Assembly: GCF_034313965.1 (NCBI RefSeq)
Contig: NZ_JAVIWQ010000002.1
Coordinates: forward strand, 2,976,001 to 3,040,000
DNA from: Herbaspirillum sp. RTI4
Lineage (GTDB): Bacteria; Pseudomonadota; Gammaproteobacteria; Burkholderiales; Burkholderiaceae_D
DNA: 64,000 nt
Direction: 5' to 3'
Within the stretch, counting starts at the first letter, position 1, and each line of letters begins with the position of its first letter. The notes beneath the pieces are model-generated. The model was not told the origin of the DNA. It did no database searches and saw only the letters and a program-made list of their open reading frames with translations. Positions 47,231 through 58,514 of the stretch are shown here, piece by piece. The position numbers were made by a program, and so were the translations under genes.

Positions 47231-47249
47231 TTCCGGCAGAATTCCGGCA
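47231..47249 (+). promoter_or_regulatory. Candidate integrase arm-type sites, right end
   Basis: TTCCGGCA occurs at 47231-47238 and 47242-47249 with an 11-bp period, about 92 bp inside the right att repeat and upstream of the integrase start. It mirrors the pair at 6498-6516. Confidence 0.6.
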
Positions 47250-47287
47250 AAGGCCAGTTTTTGAAGCTTTTCAGATATCTATAGACG

Positions 47288-47320
47288 AAAAAAAAGCACT
47301 ACGATTTCTCGTAAGTGCTT
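47288..47320 (-). terminator. Rho-independent terminator downstream of tRNA-Asn
   Basis: A stem AAGCACT-ACGA / TCGT-AAGTGCTT with a short loop is followed by seven Ts on the minus strand. It follows the tRNA-Asn 3' end by about 20 bp. Because it lies inside the att repeat, it is island DNA that supplies a replacement terminator. Confidence 0.7.
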
Positions 47321-47341
47321 GATTCTCTACTACATGAATTC

Positions 47342-47417
47342 TGGCTCCCCGACCTGGACTCGAACCAGGGACCTGCGGATTAACAGTCCGTCGCTCTACC
47401 AACTGAGCTATCAGGGA
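47342..47417 (-). tRNA. tRNA-Asn (GTT), intact; right att site
   Basis: A 76-nt cloverleaf on the minus strand. The acceptor stem is TCCCTGA/TCGGGGA, the D arm AGCTCAGTTGGTAGAGC, the anticodon loop holds GTT (CTGTTAATC), the T arm GGTTCGAGTCC, and CCA is encoded. Its 3' 47 bp (47342-47388) are repeated at 6356-6402, which marks it as the island's integration target. The gene remains functional because the island carries the same 3' sequence. Confidence 0.97.
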
Positions 47418-47539
47418 ACAGGGAAAAGATTATGACCGATTTTCCACTGCTTGTCAAAAGCTTCTTGCACTTATTTGCTATGAAACTCGTGCGGTGAAGC
47501 CCTTAACAACAAGTGCGTGATATTACAGCAATTCTTAAT

Positions 47540-48757
47540 TTATAGCACCTGAGAAATTGCATCGACCACAGCGTCGATGTTGCGCGTGTTCAGTGCCGCG
47601 ACGCAAATACGTCCGGTATCGATCGCATAAATCGAAAAGTCGGTACGAAGACGATCAACTTGCGGTTTCGTCAACCCGGAATACGAAAACATCCCGCGCT
47701 GATGATTGATGAAATCGAATTCCTGACCCGGCGCCTTGGCCTTGAGCTTGGTCACCAGCAGTTCACGCATCGCACGAATCCGTACGCGCATTTCGGCGAG
47801 CTCACCTTCCCACAGCGCGCGCAACTCAGGTGATGCCAGCACTGTCGCAACCACCTGACCACCATGATTAGGCGGATTGGAGTAGTTGGTACGCACAACA
47901 CGCTTGAGCTGCGACAGCACACGAGACACTTCTTCCTGACTAGCCGCAACAATGCTCAGTGCGCCGACACGCTCGCCATACAGCGAGAACGACTTGGAAA
48001 ACGAATTCGATACAAACAGCGGACCGCCTGCATCGACAAAACGGCGCACAACAGCACCGTCTTCATCAATACCATCGCCGAAACCTTGATACGCCATATC
48101 CAGAAAAGGAATCAGCGCGCGCTTGGTGATGACATCAATCACCTGGGTCCACTCATCATGCGACAAATCAGCGCCGGTTGGATTGTGGCAGCAGGCATGC
48201 AACAGCACGACCGAGCCACTCGGCATCGTATTGAGCGCTTCCAGCATGCCGCTGAAATTGACGCCGCGCGTGGCAGCATCGTAATAGGGATAATTGTTAA
48301 CCGTGAAACCGGCCATTTCAAACAGCGCCCGATGATTTTCCCAGCTCGGATCGCTGATCCAGATCTGGGTCGAGGACGGTGCGAAATGCTTGAGGAAATC
48401 CGCGCCCAGTTTCAACGCACCGGTGCCGCCAATGGCCTGCACAGTAATCGCGCGCTTCTCTTCCAGCACCTTGCTGCCAACGCCAAACACCAGTTCCTGC
48501 ACAGTCTTGTCGTACAAAGCCAGACCATCGATAGGCAGATAAGTACGCGGCGCCAGCTTGGCAATCAGCTCAGCTTCGGCACGACGCACGCACTCCAGCA
48601 AAGGCACCTTGCCATTGTCATCGGAATAAACGCCGACGCCGAGGTTGGTTTTGGCTGGATTTTTATCCGCATTGAAGGCATCGGTAATGCCAAGAATCGG
48701 ATCGCGGGGCGCCATTTCGATGGCGGAGAACAAGGAGGGGCTGATAGAGGCGGTCAT
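47540..48757 (-). CDS. tyrB: Aromatic/aspartate aminotransferase (class I)
   Basis: A 405-residue PLP-dependent transaminase that interconverts aromatic amino acids or aspartate with their keto acids using 2-oxoglutarate. Family blocks are LGVGVYSDDNGKVPLL, HACCHNPTGADLS (PLP-binding asparagine) and SNSFSKSFSLYGERVGAL with the Schiff-base lysine. MTASISPSLFSAIEM at 48757 is the usual start; an upstream ATG at 48823 would add an atypical tail. It is divergent from uvrB. Whether TyrB or AspC fits best cannot be settled from sequence. Confidence 0.9.
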   Translation of the reverse strand: MTASISPSLFSAIEMAPRDPILGITDAFNADKNPAKTNLGVGVYSDDNGKVPLLECVRRAEAELIAKLAPRTYLPIDGLALYDKTVQELVFGVGSKVLEEKRAITVQAIGGTGALKLGADFLKHFAPSSTQIWISDPSWENHRALFEMAGFTVNNYPYYDAATRGVNFSGMLEALNTMPSGSVVLLHACCHNPTGADLSHDEWTQVIDVITKRALIPFLDMAYQGFGDGIDEDGAVVRRFVDAGGPLFVSNSFSKSFSLYGERVGALSIVAASQEEVSRVLSQLKRVVRTNYSNPPNHGGQVVATVLASPELRALWEGELAEMRVRIRAMRELLVTKLKAKAPGQEFDFINHQRGMFSYSGLTKPQVDRLRTDFSIYAIDTGRICVAALNTRNIDAVVDAISQVL

Positions 48758-48835
48758 CGTGATAACATAAAAAGTTGACTGCAAGCAGGCGCTAAACAGT
48801 TTACAACTGCGCAATTTTACCAAAAGTGAAAGACA

Positions 48836-50910
<2,075 letters not shown>

Positions 50911-50911
<1 letters not shown>

Positions 50912-51726
50912 TGGGAAAGCCGATAGCGACCGGACTGCATCCGGCACTGCGCAGCCAGATCGCTCTGGCCCACCCGTCCTGGCATGAAACCCTCCTCGCC
51001 GGACTCAAAGCAGTAGAACAAGCGACACCCGGCTATCTGGACACACTGGCGCAAGACAGCTACCTGCCCACTGAAGGCCGCCTGTTCGCCGCCTTCACGC
51101 AGCCGCTGGATGAAGTCCGTTACGTATTAGTTGGCGAAGGTCCCTACCCGCGCGCGACCAGCGCCACCGGCGTCTGTTTCATGGATGGCGCGGTCGGTGT
51201 GCTGTGGTCGGAAGGCGGGCTGTCCAAGCCCGTCAATCGCGCCACCTCGCTGCGCAATTTCATGAAAATGCTGCTGGTCGCCGATGGCCAATTGGCAGTC
51301 GAACATACCAGCGGTGATGCGCTGGCACCCATCGCAGCGCAAGCGAACATGCCGGCGTCAACGATGGTGCAAACGCTGGCGGAGCTGCAGACCAATCTGA
51401 TCGATGCGGGATTTTTATTGCTCAATGCCAGCCTGGTGTTCCGGGCGCATGTCGCCCCCGCCAAGGATGCCAAAGCCTGGCAAGCATTCCTGGAAACCGT
51501 ACTGCAAGCACTGGCGTCCCGTGCCAGCGACTTGCAACGAACCGCACCAACACTGGTGTTATGGGGGAAAATCGCCGCACTGGTGCAAGCCCTGCCCTGC
51601 GCTGCGCACTTTCCGCAAGCCGTCGCCGAACATCCTTACAACCTGAGTTTTATTGCGCATAGCGCGATGCAAACCTTGTTCGGCCCCATGCATTTGCTGC
51701 GCAGACCGGGCGCATCGAGCGACTGA
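50911..51726 (+). CDS. Uracil-DNA-glycosylase-like protein with altered active-site motif
   Basis: A 271-residue protein resembling family-1 uracil-DNA glycosylases, but the water-activating loop GQDPYH reads GEGPYP, so the catalytic aspartate is a glycine. The C-terminal loop HPYNLSFIAHS replaces the usual HPSPLS. Its ATG overlaps the uvrB stop (TGATG), which suggests co-translation with a repair gene. It may be a non-catalytic relative or have a changed substrate. Confidence 0.75.
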
Positions 51727-51765
51727 AGACTGCCGCCGCCGTCTGCCTGCTCGGTCAGTAGCGTT

Positions 51766-52671
51766 CTAATTCTTACGCAAACCGCTCAGCATCTGTCCGA
51801 TGTTGAAACGCATCATGGCAAGGTAGCTGGGAGCGTCGCCGCCCGCAGCGGAGAGCGCGTCGGGATACAGCTTGCCGCCAACTTCGGTTCCGGCTTCACG
51901 GCTGATTTGCCGCAGCAGCCGGGGATCGCTCATGTTTTCCATGAACACTGCCTTGATTTTTTCCGCTTTCATTTGCCGGATCAACCGGGCCACGTCGCGC
52001 GCGCTGGGTTCAGCGTCGGTCGACTTGCCTTGCGGCGCGAGAAAGGCGACATGGTAATGCGCGCCAAAATAGCCAAAGGCATCGTGCGAGGTGATGATCT
52101 TGCGCTTGTCGGCAGGGATCTGCGCCAATTGCTGCTGCGCCCAACGATCCAGTTCCGCTAATTGCTGCAAATAAGCATGACCGTTGCGTTCATAGGTCGC
52201 AGCGCCAGCCGGGTCGAGCTTGCTCAGTACCGCCATGATATTGCGGGTGTACACCATCACATTCGAGGGATCTTGCCAGGCGTGCGGATCGTAATGCAGC
52301 GCGGTGCCGGCATGCGCATCGCCGTCGTCTTTACGCTCACGCGCAGCGATACCGCTCGATGCCACCAGTACCTGCCCGCGATAATGCGCAGCGTCGATCA
52401 GGCGGCTCAACCAGCCCTCAAAACCCAGCCCGTTGACCACCACCAGCTTGGCACGCGCTACCGTTTTCACATCGTCCGGCGCGGGTTGGAACACATGCGC
52501 ATCCTGATCGGGTCCGACCAGCGCAGTCACATTCACACGGTCGCCACCAACCTGACGGACGATATCGCCCAGAATGCTGAAACTGGCTACCACAGCCACT
52601 TTGTCCGCCGCCTGCGACAACGTAGCCGCCAGCAGCATGACGCCGAATAAAATTGTTTTAATAGAGCGCAT
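51766..52671 (-). CDS. znuA: Zinc/manganese ABC transporter substrate-binding protein
   Basis: A 301-residue periplasmic cluster A-I protein. A signal peptide (MRSIKTILFGVMLLAATLSQAAD) precedes the mature domain. Metal-binding positions are visible in DAHVFQPAPDD, HYDPHAWQDPSN and ITSHDAFGYFGAHYHV, with a final acidic site near VFMENMSD. A short histidine-containing loop (KDDGDAHAG) lies before the second block. It ends the operon znuC-znuB-znuA. ATG 52671 is the natural start. Confidence 0.9.
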   Translation of the reverse strand: MRSIKTILFGVMLLAATLSQAADKVAVVASFSILGDIVRQVGGDRVNVTALVGPDQDAHVFQPAPDDVKTVARAKLVVVNGLGFEGWLSRLIDAAHYRGQVLVASSGIAARERKDDGDAHAGTALHYDPHAWQDPSNVMVYTRNIMAVLSKLDPAGAATYERNGHAYLQQLAELDRWAQQQLAQIPADKRKIITSHDAFGYFGAHYHVAFLAPQGKSTDAEPSARDVARLIRQMKAEKIKAVFMENMSDPRLLRQISREAGTEVGGKLYPDALSAAGGDAPSYLAMMRFNIGQMLSGLRKN

Positions 52672-52706
52672 AGGATGCCCTTCGATAAATGAAAAAACGA
52701 GCTTTG

Positions 52707-53588
52707 TCAGGCGCGCAAATGCGGACGGCGCAGCAAACGCGGCAACCAGCCGCGCGGCGCAAACAACAGTGACAAGATATACAGTCCACCGGCGCAGACG
52801 ATGATGGTCGGGCCGGACGGCATCGAAGCGTAATACGACAGCATCAACCCGAGGTATCCCGCCAGTGCAGCCTGAACGGCGCTGTTGACTAACTGGGCAG
52901 GCAAGGTGTCGTGCCACAAGCGCGCCGACACAGCCGGCATCATCATCAGGCCGACTGCCATCAGCGTGCCCAGCGTCTGGAACGAGGCCACCAGATTCGA
53001 TACCACCAGCATCAGAAACACTTGCTGTAGCAAATCGCCGCGCATGCCGCTGGCCGCCAGAAAGGCGGGATCGAAACTTTCCAGCAGCAGGCCGCGATAC
53101 ATCGCCGCTAAAATCAAGACGCTGACCGTTGATACGCCAGCCACCAGCAGCAATCCCTGGGTATCCACGCCCAGCACATTGCCGAACAGAATATGCAGTA
53201 AATCGACTTGCGTGCCATTACGGGAAATCAACATCACGCCCAGCGCCAGCGCCACCAGATAGCAGGCGGCCAGACTGGCGTCCTCTTTCAGTTCGGTATG
53301 GCGGCTGATCCAGCCGGCCGCTGCCACGACCAGCACACCGGCGATAAAACCGCCAATGCTCAGTGCCGGCAGCGACAAACCAAAAAAGATGAAACCGATC
53401 GCTACGCCCGGCAAGACGGCGTGGCTCAGAGCTTCACCGAACAGGCTCATGCGGCGCAAGGTCAACAGCACGCCCAGAGGCGCACTGCTCAACGCCAGCG
53501 CCAGCACGCCCACCAGCGCGCGGCGCATGAAGGCAAATTCATGGAAAGGTGCGATGGCGAATTGGTAGACCGTGTCGATAATCGTCAT
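52707..53588 (-). CDS. znuB: Zinc ABC transporter permease
   Basis: A 293-residue integral membrane protein of the ABC-3 family with about eight helices, including RRALVGVLALALSSAPLGVL and LRRMSLFGEALSHAVLPGVA, the latter being the ATPase coupling region. It overlaps the upstream ATPase by 4 bp and precedes znuA by about 35 bp. Confidence 0.92.
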   Translation of the reverse strand: MTIIDTVYQFAIAPFHEFAFMRRALVGVLALALSSAPLGVLLTLRRMSLFGEALSHAVLPGVAIGFIFFGLSLPALSIGGFIAGVLVVAAAGWISRHTELKEDASLAACYLVALALGVMLISRNGTQVDLLHILFGNVLGVDTQGLLLVAGVSTVSVLILAAMYRGLLLESFDPAFLAASGMRGDLLQQVFLMLVVSNLVASFQTLGTLMAVGLMMMPAVSARLWHDTLPAQLVNSAVQAALAGYLGLMLSYYASMPSGPTIIVCAGGLYILSLLFAPRGWLPRLLRRPHLRA

Positions 53589-54388
53589 AGCTGCTTAGTT
53601 ATTTGCTTAGTTATTTGCTTAGTTGTCTGCTTAGTTACCTGCTTGGGTTCTTGCTGATCTGCTTCGCACAAAGGCGCATGTTCATCGGCCGCTTCGGCCA
53701 TGGCCTTGGCGCGTTGCAGGTTGGCGTCGGACAAGACTTCTTCCGTCTCGCCCCAGGCGACAACATGGCGCGCCAGCAGCAGGGTTTGGGGAAATTCGCG
53801 TCGTACCTGATCGTGGTCGTGCAGCACAGCGATCACGGTGCGCCCTTCGGCATGCCAGCCATGCACCATCGCCAGCAGATCGCCAGTGGTACGGGAGTCG
53901 ATGGCGCTGAACGGCTCATCGAGCAAAATCAGTTTGGCGTCTTGCAGAAGGATGCGGGCAAACAAGACGCGCTGGAATTGGCCGATCGAGAGATTGGCAA
54001 TCGGCCGCTGCGCGAAACCGTCGAGGCCGACTGCGGCAATCGCGCCGTAAGCACGCTCGCGCATGGCGCTGCCGATGCTGCCGAAAATCCCTGCCCTCTG
54101 CCAGAATCCAAGCAGGACGCAATCTAACACCGAGACAGGGAAGCTGCGTTCGATATCGACTTGCTGCGGCAAATAAGCGATGTCGCGCAGACGCACAGGA
54201 ACGGCAATATGGCCGCTGTTAATACTGACCTGTCCCAGAATGCTTTTGAGCAGCGTACTTTTGCCCGCGCCGTTAGGCCCGACCACCGCCGTCAGCGAGC
54301 CTTGCTCGAAAGCGCCGGAGACGTGGTGCAGTGCCGGATGACGGCGATAAGCCACAGTCAGGTTATCGAGTCGGATAGCGACACTCAT
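53585..54388 (-). CDS. znuC: Zinc ABC transporter ATPase with repeat tail
   Basis: A 267-residue ABC ATPase: Walker A VVGPNGAGKSTLLK, signature NLSIGQFQRV (variant of LSGGQ), Walker B LILLDEPFSAIDS and H-loop LHDHDQV. The last 20 residues are a short KQITKQ-type repeat, encoded by a 12-bp tandem repeat (TTAGTTATTTGC) at 53592-53640. The ATG at 54388 overlaps the preceding small gene's stop. Confidence 0.92.
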   Translation of the reverse strand: MSVAIRLDNLTVAYRRHPALHHVSGAFEQGSLTAVVGPNGAGKSTLLKSILGQVSINSGHIAVPVRLRDIAYLPQQVDIERSFPVSVLDCVLLGFWQRAGIFGSIGSAMRERAYGAIAAVGLDGFAQRPIANLSIGQFQRVLFARILLQDAKLILLDEPFSAIDSRTTGDLLAMVHGWHAEGRTVIAVLHDHDQVRREFPQTLLLARHVVAWGETEEVLSDANLQRAKAMAEAADEHAPLCEADQQEPKQVTKQTTKQITKQITKQL

Positions 54389-54540
54389 GCATCCGCCCCG
54401 TACAAAGCCCACAGCACCGCCAGCCAGAGCAGCGCGCACACAGGCAGCACCAGCAATACACGACGCCACCAGGGGTAGGCAAGTATGCTGCCGTTTTCAA
54501 TAGTAAAAAAACGACGGCAGCGACGCAGGGGTGAAATCAT
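54385..54540 (-). CDS. Small membrane protein at the head of the znu operon
   Basis: A 51-residue protein from MISPLRRCRRFF with one C-terminal transmembrane helix (RRVLLVLPVCALLWLAVLWA). Its stop overlaps the znuC start (ATGA). A longer in-frame start exists at 54639 but would overlap the candidate Zur site. Its position suggests an accessory role in metal uptake (inference). Confidence 0.5.
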   Translation of the reverse strand: MISPLRRCRRFFTIENGSILAYPWWRRVLLVLPVCALLWLAVLWALYGADA

Positions 54541-54609
54541 CGGCACAATCAGCGTAGGAAGATGGGGAAATGAAAAAGGCGTGACGGGACTGAAAGGGAG
54601 CGCCGAAAC

Positions 54610-54640
54610 AAGTGACATTATAATGCAACCGAGTTGCAAA
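54610..54640. promoter_or_regulatory. Candidate Zur operator between the znu and zrg-like operons
   Basis: CATTATAATG at 54616-54625 is a perfect 10-bp palindrome, with TGCAAC-CGA-GTTGCA overlapping at 54624-54638. It sits in the divergent promoter region of two zinc-related operons. The sequence has the AT-rich symmetrical centre of Zur sites but is not a full match to a known consensus. Confidence 0.45.
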
Positions 54641-54811
54641 ATTATGAAGGAACAATCAATTTGTAAGTTTATTTGTTGCCAGCAGATTCACAGCAGATTG
54701 CCCGATACACTAAGAAGCGGTTAATTGTTAACAAGCCCTGGCAACTTCATCAGAAGTGCATCACCAGCACATTATCAGCGCCAACCCGCTGCCATTTTTT
54801 ATTTGATCCCC

Positions 54812-55366
54812 ATGAATTTTCGCTCCTTTGCCACTACCCTGCTCTCCCTCACACTATTTAGCGCCCTGCCCGCAGCCGACGCGCACGAAGCGCATGTCCA
54901 CGGCGTCGGCAAACTCGACATCGTCTTAGATGGCGAAGTGCTCTCCTTGCATCTGGATACCCCACTGGCCAACCTGCTTGGCTTTGAACATCCTCCGACC
55001 AGCGATGCCGAACGCGCCAGCGTCAAACGCGCTACCGCCCAACTGCGTGCAGCCGACCACCTGTTTCTTCCCACCGCTGCAGCACAATGCCATCTGCTCA
55101 GTGTCTCGCTGGAAGCACCGACTATCACCGCCTATCTCGGCAACGCTACCGTCACGCAGCACGCCGCCACAGCGCCGGTAAGCGAACATGCCGATCTCGA
55201 AGGCGATTTTATTTTTACCTGCGCCAAACCAGCGGCGCTGCGCACGCTGGAAGTAAAACTGTTTGAACAATTCAAGGGCTTCCAGCGGATTAACGTGCAA
55301 CTGGTGACCCCCGCGCATCAGGCTGCAGCCACACTGCAGCCACAATCCTCCGTGGTGGAGTTTTAA
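54812..55366 (+). CDS. Periplasmic zinc-binding DUF2796 protein (ZrgA-like)
   Basis: A 184-residue protein with a signal peptide (MNFRSFATTLLSLTLFSALP) followed by HEAHVHGVGKLDIVLDG, the histidine-rich start of the DUF2796 family. It is the first gene of a four-gene operon (DUF2796, ABC ATPase, permease, DUF3299), the arrangement of the zrg zinc-uptake system. ATG 54812 is the signal-peptide start. Confidence 0.8.
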   Translation: MNFRSFATTLLSLTLFSALPAADAHEAHVHGVGKLDIVLDGEVLSLHLDTPLANLLGFEHPPTSDAERASVKRATAQLRAADHLFLPTAAAQCHLLSVSLEAPTITAYLGNATVTQHAATAPVSEHADLEGDFIFTCAKPAALRTLEVKLFEQFKGFQRINVQLVTPAHQAAATLQPQSSVVEF

Positions 55367-56121
55367 TGGCACAAGCAATGGCACAAGCTCCCCTTCAGCA
55401 TAACGGTATCGATATTCCTGCGATTCAGATGCGCGACGTGCATTTCCGCTGGCCGCAACAAAGAGATTCCTCGCTGGAAATCGCCCATTTCAATCTCCCG
55501 CGAGGCGGCAGCGTCTTCATTTCAGGCCCTAGCGGCAGCGGCAAAAGCACACTACTGGCGCTGATCGGCGGCATCGTCAAGGCGCAGACCGGCGAGGTGA
55601 AGGTACTGGGCACACCTCTTTCCGACCTGTCCGCTGCGGCGCGCGACCAGTTCCGGGTCGATCACATCGGCTTCATCTTCCAGCAATTCAATCTGCTGCC
55701 GTATTTGTCGATCCTCGATAACGTCATGCTGCCCTGCCGTTTCTCGCGCTATCGCCATGAACGTGCCTGCACTGAAGGAAAGTCGCTCAAGACAGCGGCA
55801 GAAACCCTGCTGCGCGCACTCGATCTGGCGCCAGAGTTATGGAGTCAGCGCGCCTCCCGGCTGTCGATAGGCCAGCAGCAACGTGTCGCTGCCGCACGCG
55901 CACTGATTGGCAGTCCTGAAATCCTGATCGCCGACGAACCGACTTCCGCGCTCGACGCCGAGCGCCAACAAGGCTTTCTCGATCTGGTTCAGCGCGAAGC
56001 GCGGCAATCGGGCGCCAGCCTGATTTTCGTCAGCCACGATCAGAGGCTGGCACAGCACTTCGATAGCCGCGTCGAACTGGAACGCCTCAATCACGCTGCC
56101 CATGGCATGGTGGCCGCATGA
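55366..56121 (+). CDS. ABC transporter ATPase of the zrg-like operon
   Basis: A 251-residue MacB/LolD-type ATPase: Walker A ISGPSGSGKSTLLALIGG, signature RLSIGQQQRVAAARAL, Walker B EILIADEPTSALD and H-loop VSHDQRL. The start overlaps the DUF2796 stop by 1 bp (TAATG). It pairs with the FtsX-type permease that follows. Confidence 0.9.
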   Translation: MAQAMAQAPLQHNGIDIPAIQMRDVHFRWPQQRDSSLEIAHFNLPRGGSVFISGPSGSGKSTLLALIGGIVKAQTGEVKVLGTPLSDLSAAARDQFRVDHIGFIFQQFNLLPYLSILDNVMLPCRFSRYRHERACTEGKSLKTAAETLLRALDLAPELWSQRASRLSIGQQQRVAAARALIGSPEILIADEPTSALDAERQQGFLDLVQREARQSGASLIFVSHDQRLAQHFDSRVELERLNHAAHGMVAA

Positions 56122-57377
56122 TACTGCTGCGATTAGCCATACAAAGCGCCTGGAACCGCCGCACTACGCTCTTGCTGATGCTGCTGGCAATTGCGCTGTC
56201 GACCACCTTGCTGCTGGGAATAGAGCGGGTAAGACATGAAGTGCGAACCGGATTTGCAGAATCGGTCTCCGCCACCGATCTGGTGGTCGGTGCGCGCACC
56301 AGTCCTATCCAGCTGATGCTGTATGCCATCTTCCACCTCGGCGGCGCGACCAATAATATCGACTGGAGCAGCGTCACCAAGCTGGCGCAAAATCCAGCCG
56401 TGGCGTGGGTCATCCCGCTATCGCTGGGCGATTCGCACCGCGGTTATCCGGTGCTGGCGACCGATGGCGACTATTTCACGCATTTTCAGTATGGCCCACG
56501 GCAAGCCTTGCGATTCGCCACGGGTCGTCCTTTCAATAGCGTGTTTGAAACCGTCCTCGGCGCAGAGGTCGCAGAACGCCTCCATTACAAAATGGGCGAC
56601 CACATCGTTCTGAGTCACGGCGCCAGCGGCATGCATTTGCTGGAACATGCCGACAAGCCCTTCACCGTGGTCGGTATTCTGGATCGTACCGGTACGCCGG
56701 TCGATCGCAGCGTGCATATCGGACTCGATGCAATGGAAGCCATCCATCTCGACTGGCAAGCCGGCGCACCGCTGCCGGGAGTGCATATCGCCCCGGAACT
56801 GGTTCGCAAGTTCGATCTGACGCCCAAAACCGTGACGGCCGTACTGGTTGGCTTGAAAAACCGCGCCGCCGTATTTACGGTACAGCGGCAGATCGGCAAC
56901 GATCGCAGCGAGCCGCTGATGGCCGTCTTGCCCGGCGTGGCGCTGGATGAATTATGGGAAGTCGTCGGCATCGGCGAAAACGCGCTGCTGCTGGTCTCGG
57001 CGCTGGTGGTAGTAGTCGGGCTGGCAGGTCTGGCCTCGTCGATTCTGGCGAGTCTGGGTGAGCGACGACGCGAACTGGCGGTCTTGCGTTCGGTCGGTGC
57101 CGGGCCGTTCGATATGTTCATGCTGCTGGCACTGGAAGGTCTGGCGGTCATGCTGGCCGGTGTGCTGGCGGGGGTGTTGCTGCTGAGCGGATTGCTGCTG
57201 GTGTGCGGTCCGCAATTGGCCTCGCACTATGGCATCACTTTGCATCTGAGCTGGCCTACCGCAAACGAATACCGCTTGTTGGGCGGGATCGTTCTTGCCG
57301 GTTTCCTTGCCAGCCTGCTGCCGGGAATACGGGCTTATCGCATGAGCCTGGCCGATGGACTGACACCGCATAGCTGA
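56118..57377 (+). CDS. FtsX-type ABC permease of the zrg-like operon
   Basis: A 419-residue MacB/FtsX-type permease: one N-terminal helix (TTLLLMLLAIALSTTLLLG), a large periplasmic domain, and three C-terminal helices around NALLLVSALVVVVGLAGLAS and AVLRSVGAGPFDMFMLLALE. It overlaps the ATPase by 4 bp. It presumably moves or releases a periplasmic zinc-binding factor. Confidence 0.88.
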   Translation: MILLRLAIQSAWNRRTTLLLMLLAIALSTTLLLGIERVRHEVRTGFAESVSATDLVVGARTSPIQLMLYAIFHLGGATNNIDWSSVTKLAQNPAVAWVIPLSLGDSHRGYPVLATDGDYFTHFQYGPRQALRFATGRPFNSVFETVLGAEVAERLHYKMGDHIVLSHGASGMHLLEHADKPFTVVGILDRTGTPVDRSVHIGLDAMEAIHLDWQAGAPLPGVHIAPELVRKFDLTPKTVTAVLVGLKNRAAVFTVQRQIGNDRSEPLMAVLPGVALDELWEVVGIGENALLLVSALVVVVGLAGLASSILASLGERRRELAVLRSVGAGPFDMFMLLALEGLAVMLAGVLAGVLLLSGLLLVCGPQLASHYGITLHLSWPTANEYRLLGGIVLAGFLASLLPGIRAYRMSLADGLTPHS

Positions 57378-58036
57378 TGAAACTCAAAAATATACTCTGG
57401 ATCATCGCCATCGTCGGGGCCGGTATTGCGCTGGGCGGCGGCGTGCAATACGCATTGCGCCCGGCAGCGGCCCCCGCCACACCCTACCAGATAGGACAAA
57501 CCTTGCCTGCGGCACCACTGGTGGCATCGCTGACCGCCCCTGTCGCTTCCACAGTGGAATATCACGACATCAAGTGGGAAGACCTGATCCCTAGTCATTG
57601 GGATGCGATGAAGCCGTTCAAGGGCTTGCAGCTGAGCAAGCTGGGGGATGAAGATCCGCGCGCCATGCAGGCACTGGAAGATGCTAAAGAATATTGGGAA
57701 AAAGCGCCGGTGGACCCGAAAATGGAGGGGAAACAGGTCAGAATTCCAGGCTTTGTCGTCTCACTGGAACGGGAAGGCGAGGCCTTGAGCGAGTTTTTAC
57801 TGGTGCCCTACTTCGGTGCCTGCATTCATATTCCGCCGCCGCCCGCCAATCAAATCATCCATGCCCGTAGCAAGCATGCGTTTGCCGGTGTGCGCACCAT
57901 GGATGCGGTATGGATTACCGGCACGATCAAGATCGACCGCACCGATACGCAGATGGGCGCGGCCGGTTACAGCATGACGGTAGTGAATCTGGAGCCTTAT
58001 GTGGATGCGCCGGAGAGCACGGCGGCGCACAAGTAA
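57377..58036 (+). CDS. DUF3299 membrane-anchored protein of the zrg-like operon
   Basis: A 219-residue protein with an N-terminal anchor (LWIIAIVGAGIALGGGVQYA) and the DUF3299 domain (VRIPGFVVSLEREGEALSEF, and LVPYFGACIHIPPPPANQII). The C and H residues in that block may bind metal. Its start overlaps the permease stop by 1 bp. Its partners point to zinc acquisition. Confidence 0.8.
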   Translation: MKLKNILWIIAIVGAGIALGGGVQYALRPAAAPATPYQIGQTLPAAPLVASLTAPVASTVEYHDIKWEDLIPSHWDAMKPFKGLQLSKLGDEDPRAMQALEDAKEYWEKAPVDPKMEGKQVRIPGFVVSLEREGEALSEFLLVPYFGACIHIPPPPANQIIHARSKHAFAGVRTMDAVWITGTIKIDRTDTQMGAAGYSMTVVNLEPYVDAPESTAAHK

Positions 58037-58514
58037 GCCGCACTAAGGACGCGCTAATTCAGCGTGGCGCTTGCGACACGGGGACAAAACAAAAAATGGG
58101 GTTGAGGTCGCGATTCACGGCACGGTATGTACCACCTGAGCGACCGACATCTGAAATTTTCCTGCCAAGCAATTCGCGGGCAATTCTAGCTGGAAATGTC
58201 GGGCAAGGATGCTTGCACAATCTGCCGTCATGCTGACGATAAATTGTGCGGAGAGGAATTGGTGCCGGTATATTTTCGAACCGCCGGCTCCGGTAATCGT
58301 AAAGCAGCGCTAGTGTATAAAGTTGCCGGTTTTCAGGACATAGGACGGCAACTCATAAGCGAGTAGGAGAACGATACCCCCTGCAAATGACGCGCCGATG
58401 ACAGGTTTTCCATTGCAAACCTTTCCCTTGCCAAGCCTATGACACGGCTTCCGGGCAAGCGCAAAGGGCAAAGGTGTTACAGTTTCAGGCTTTCCCTGCC
58501 AAGCACCCGCCGAC
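58037..58514. other. Gap between the zrg-like operon and the DMT exporter
   Basis: No supported gene, RNA or clear regulatory element was seen. Open frames here are uncharacteristic. Confidence 0.4.

Noticed and set aside
47864..48778. A 304-codon plus-strand frame opposite the aminotransferase
   Set aside because: Shadow of a well-supported gene; no motifs.
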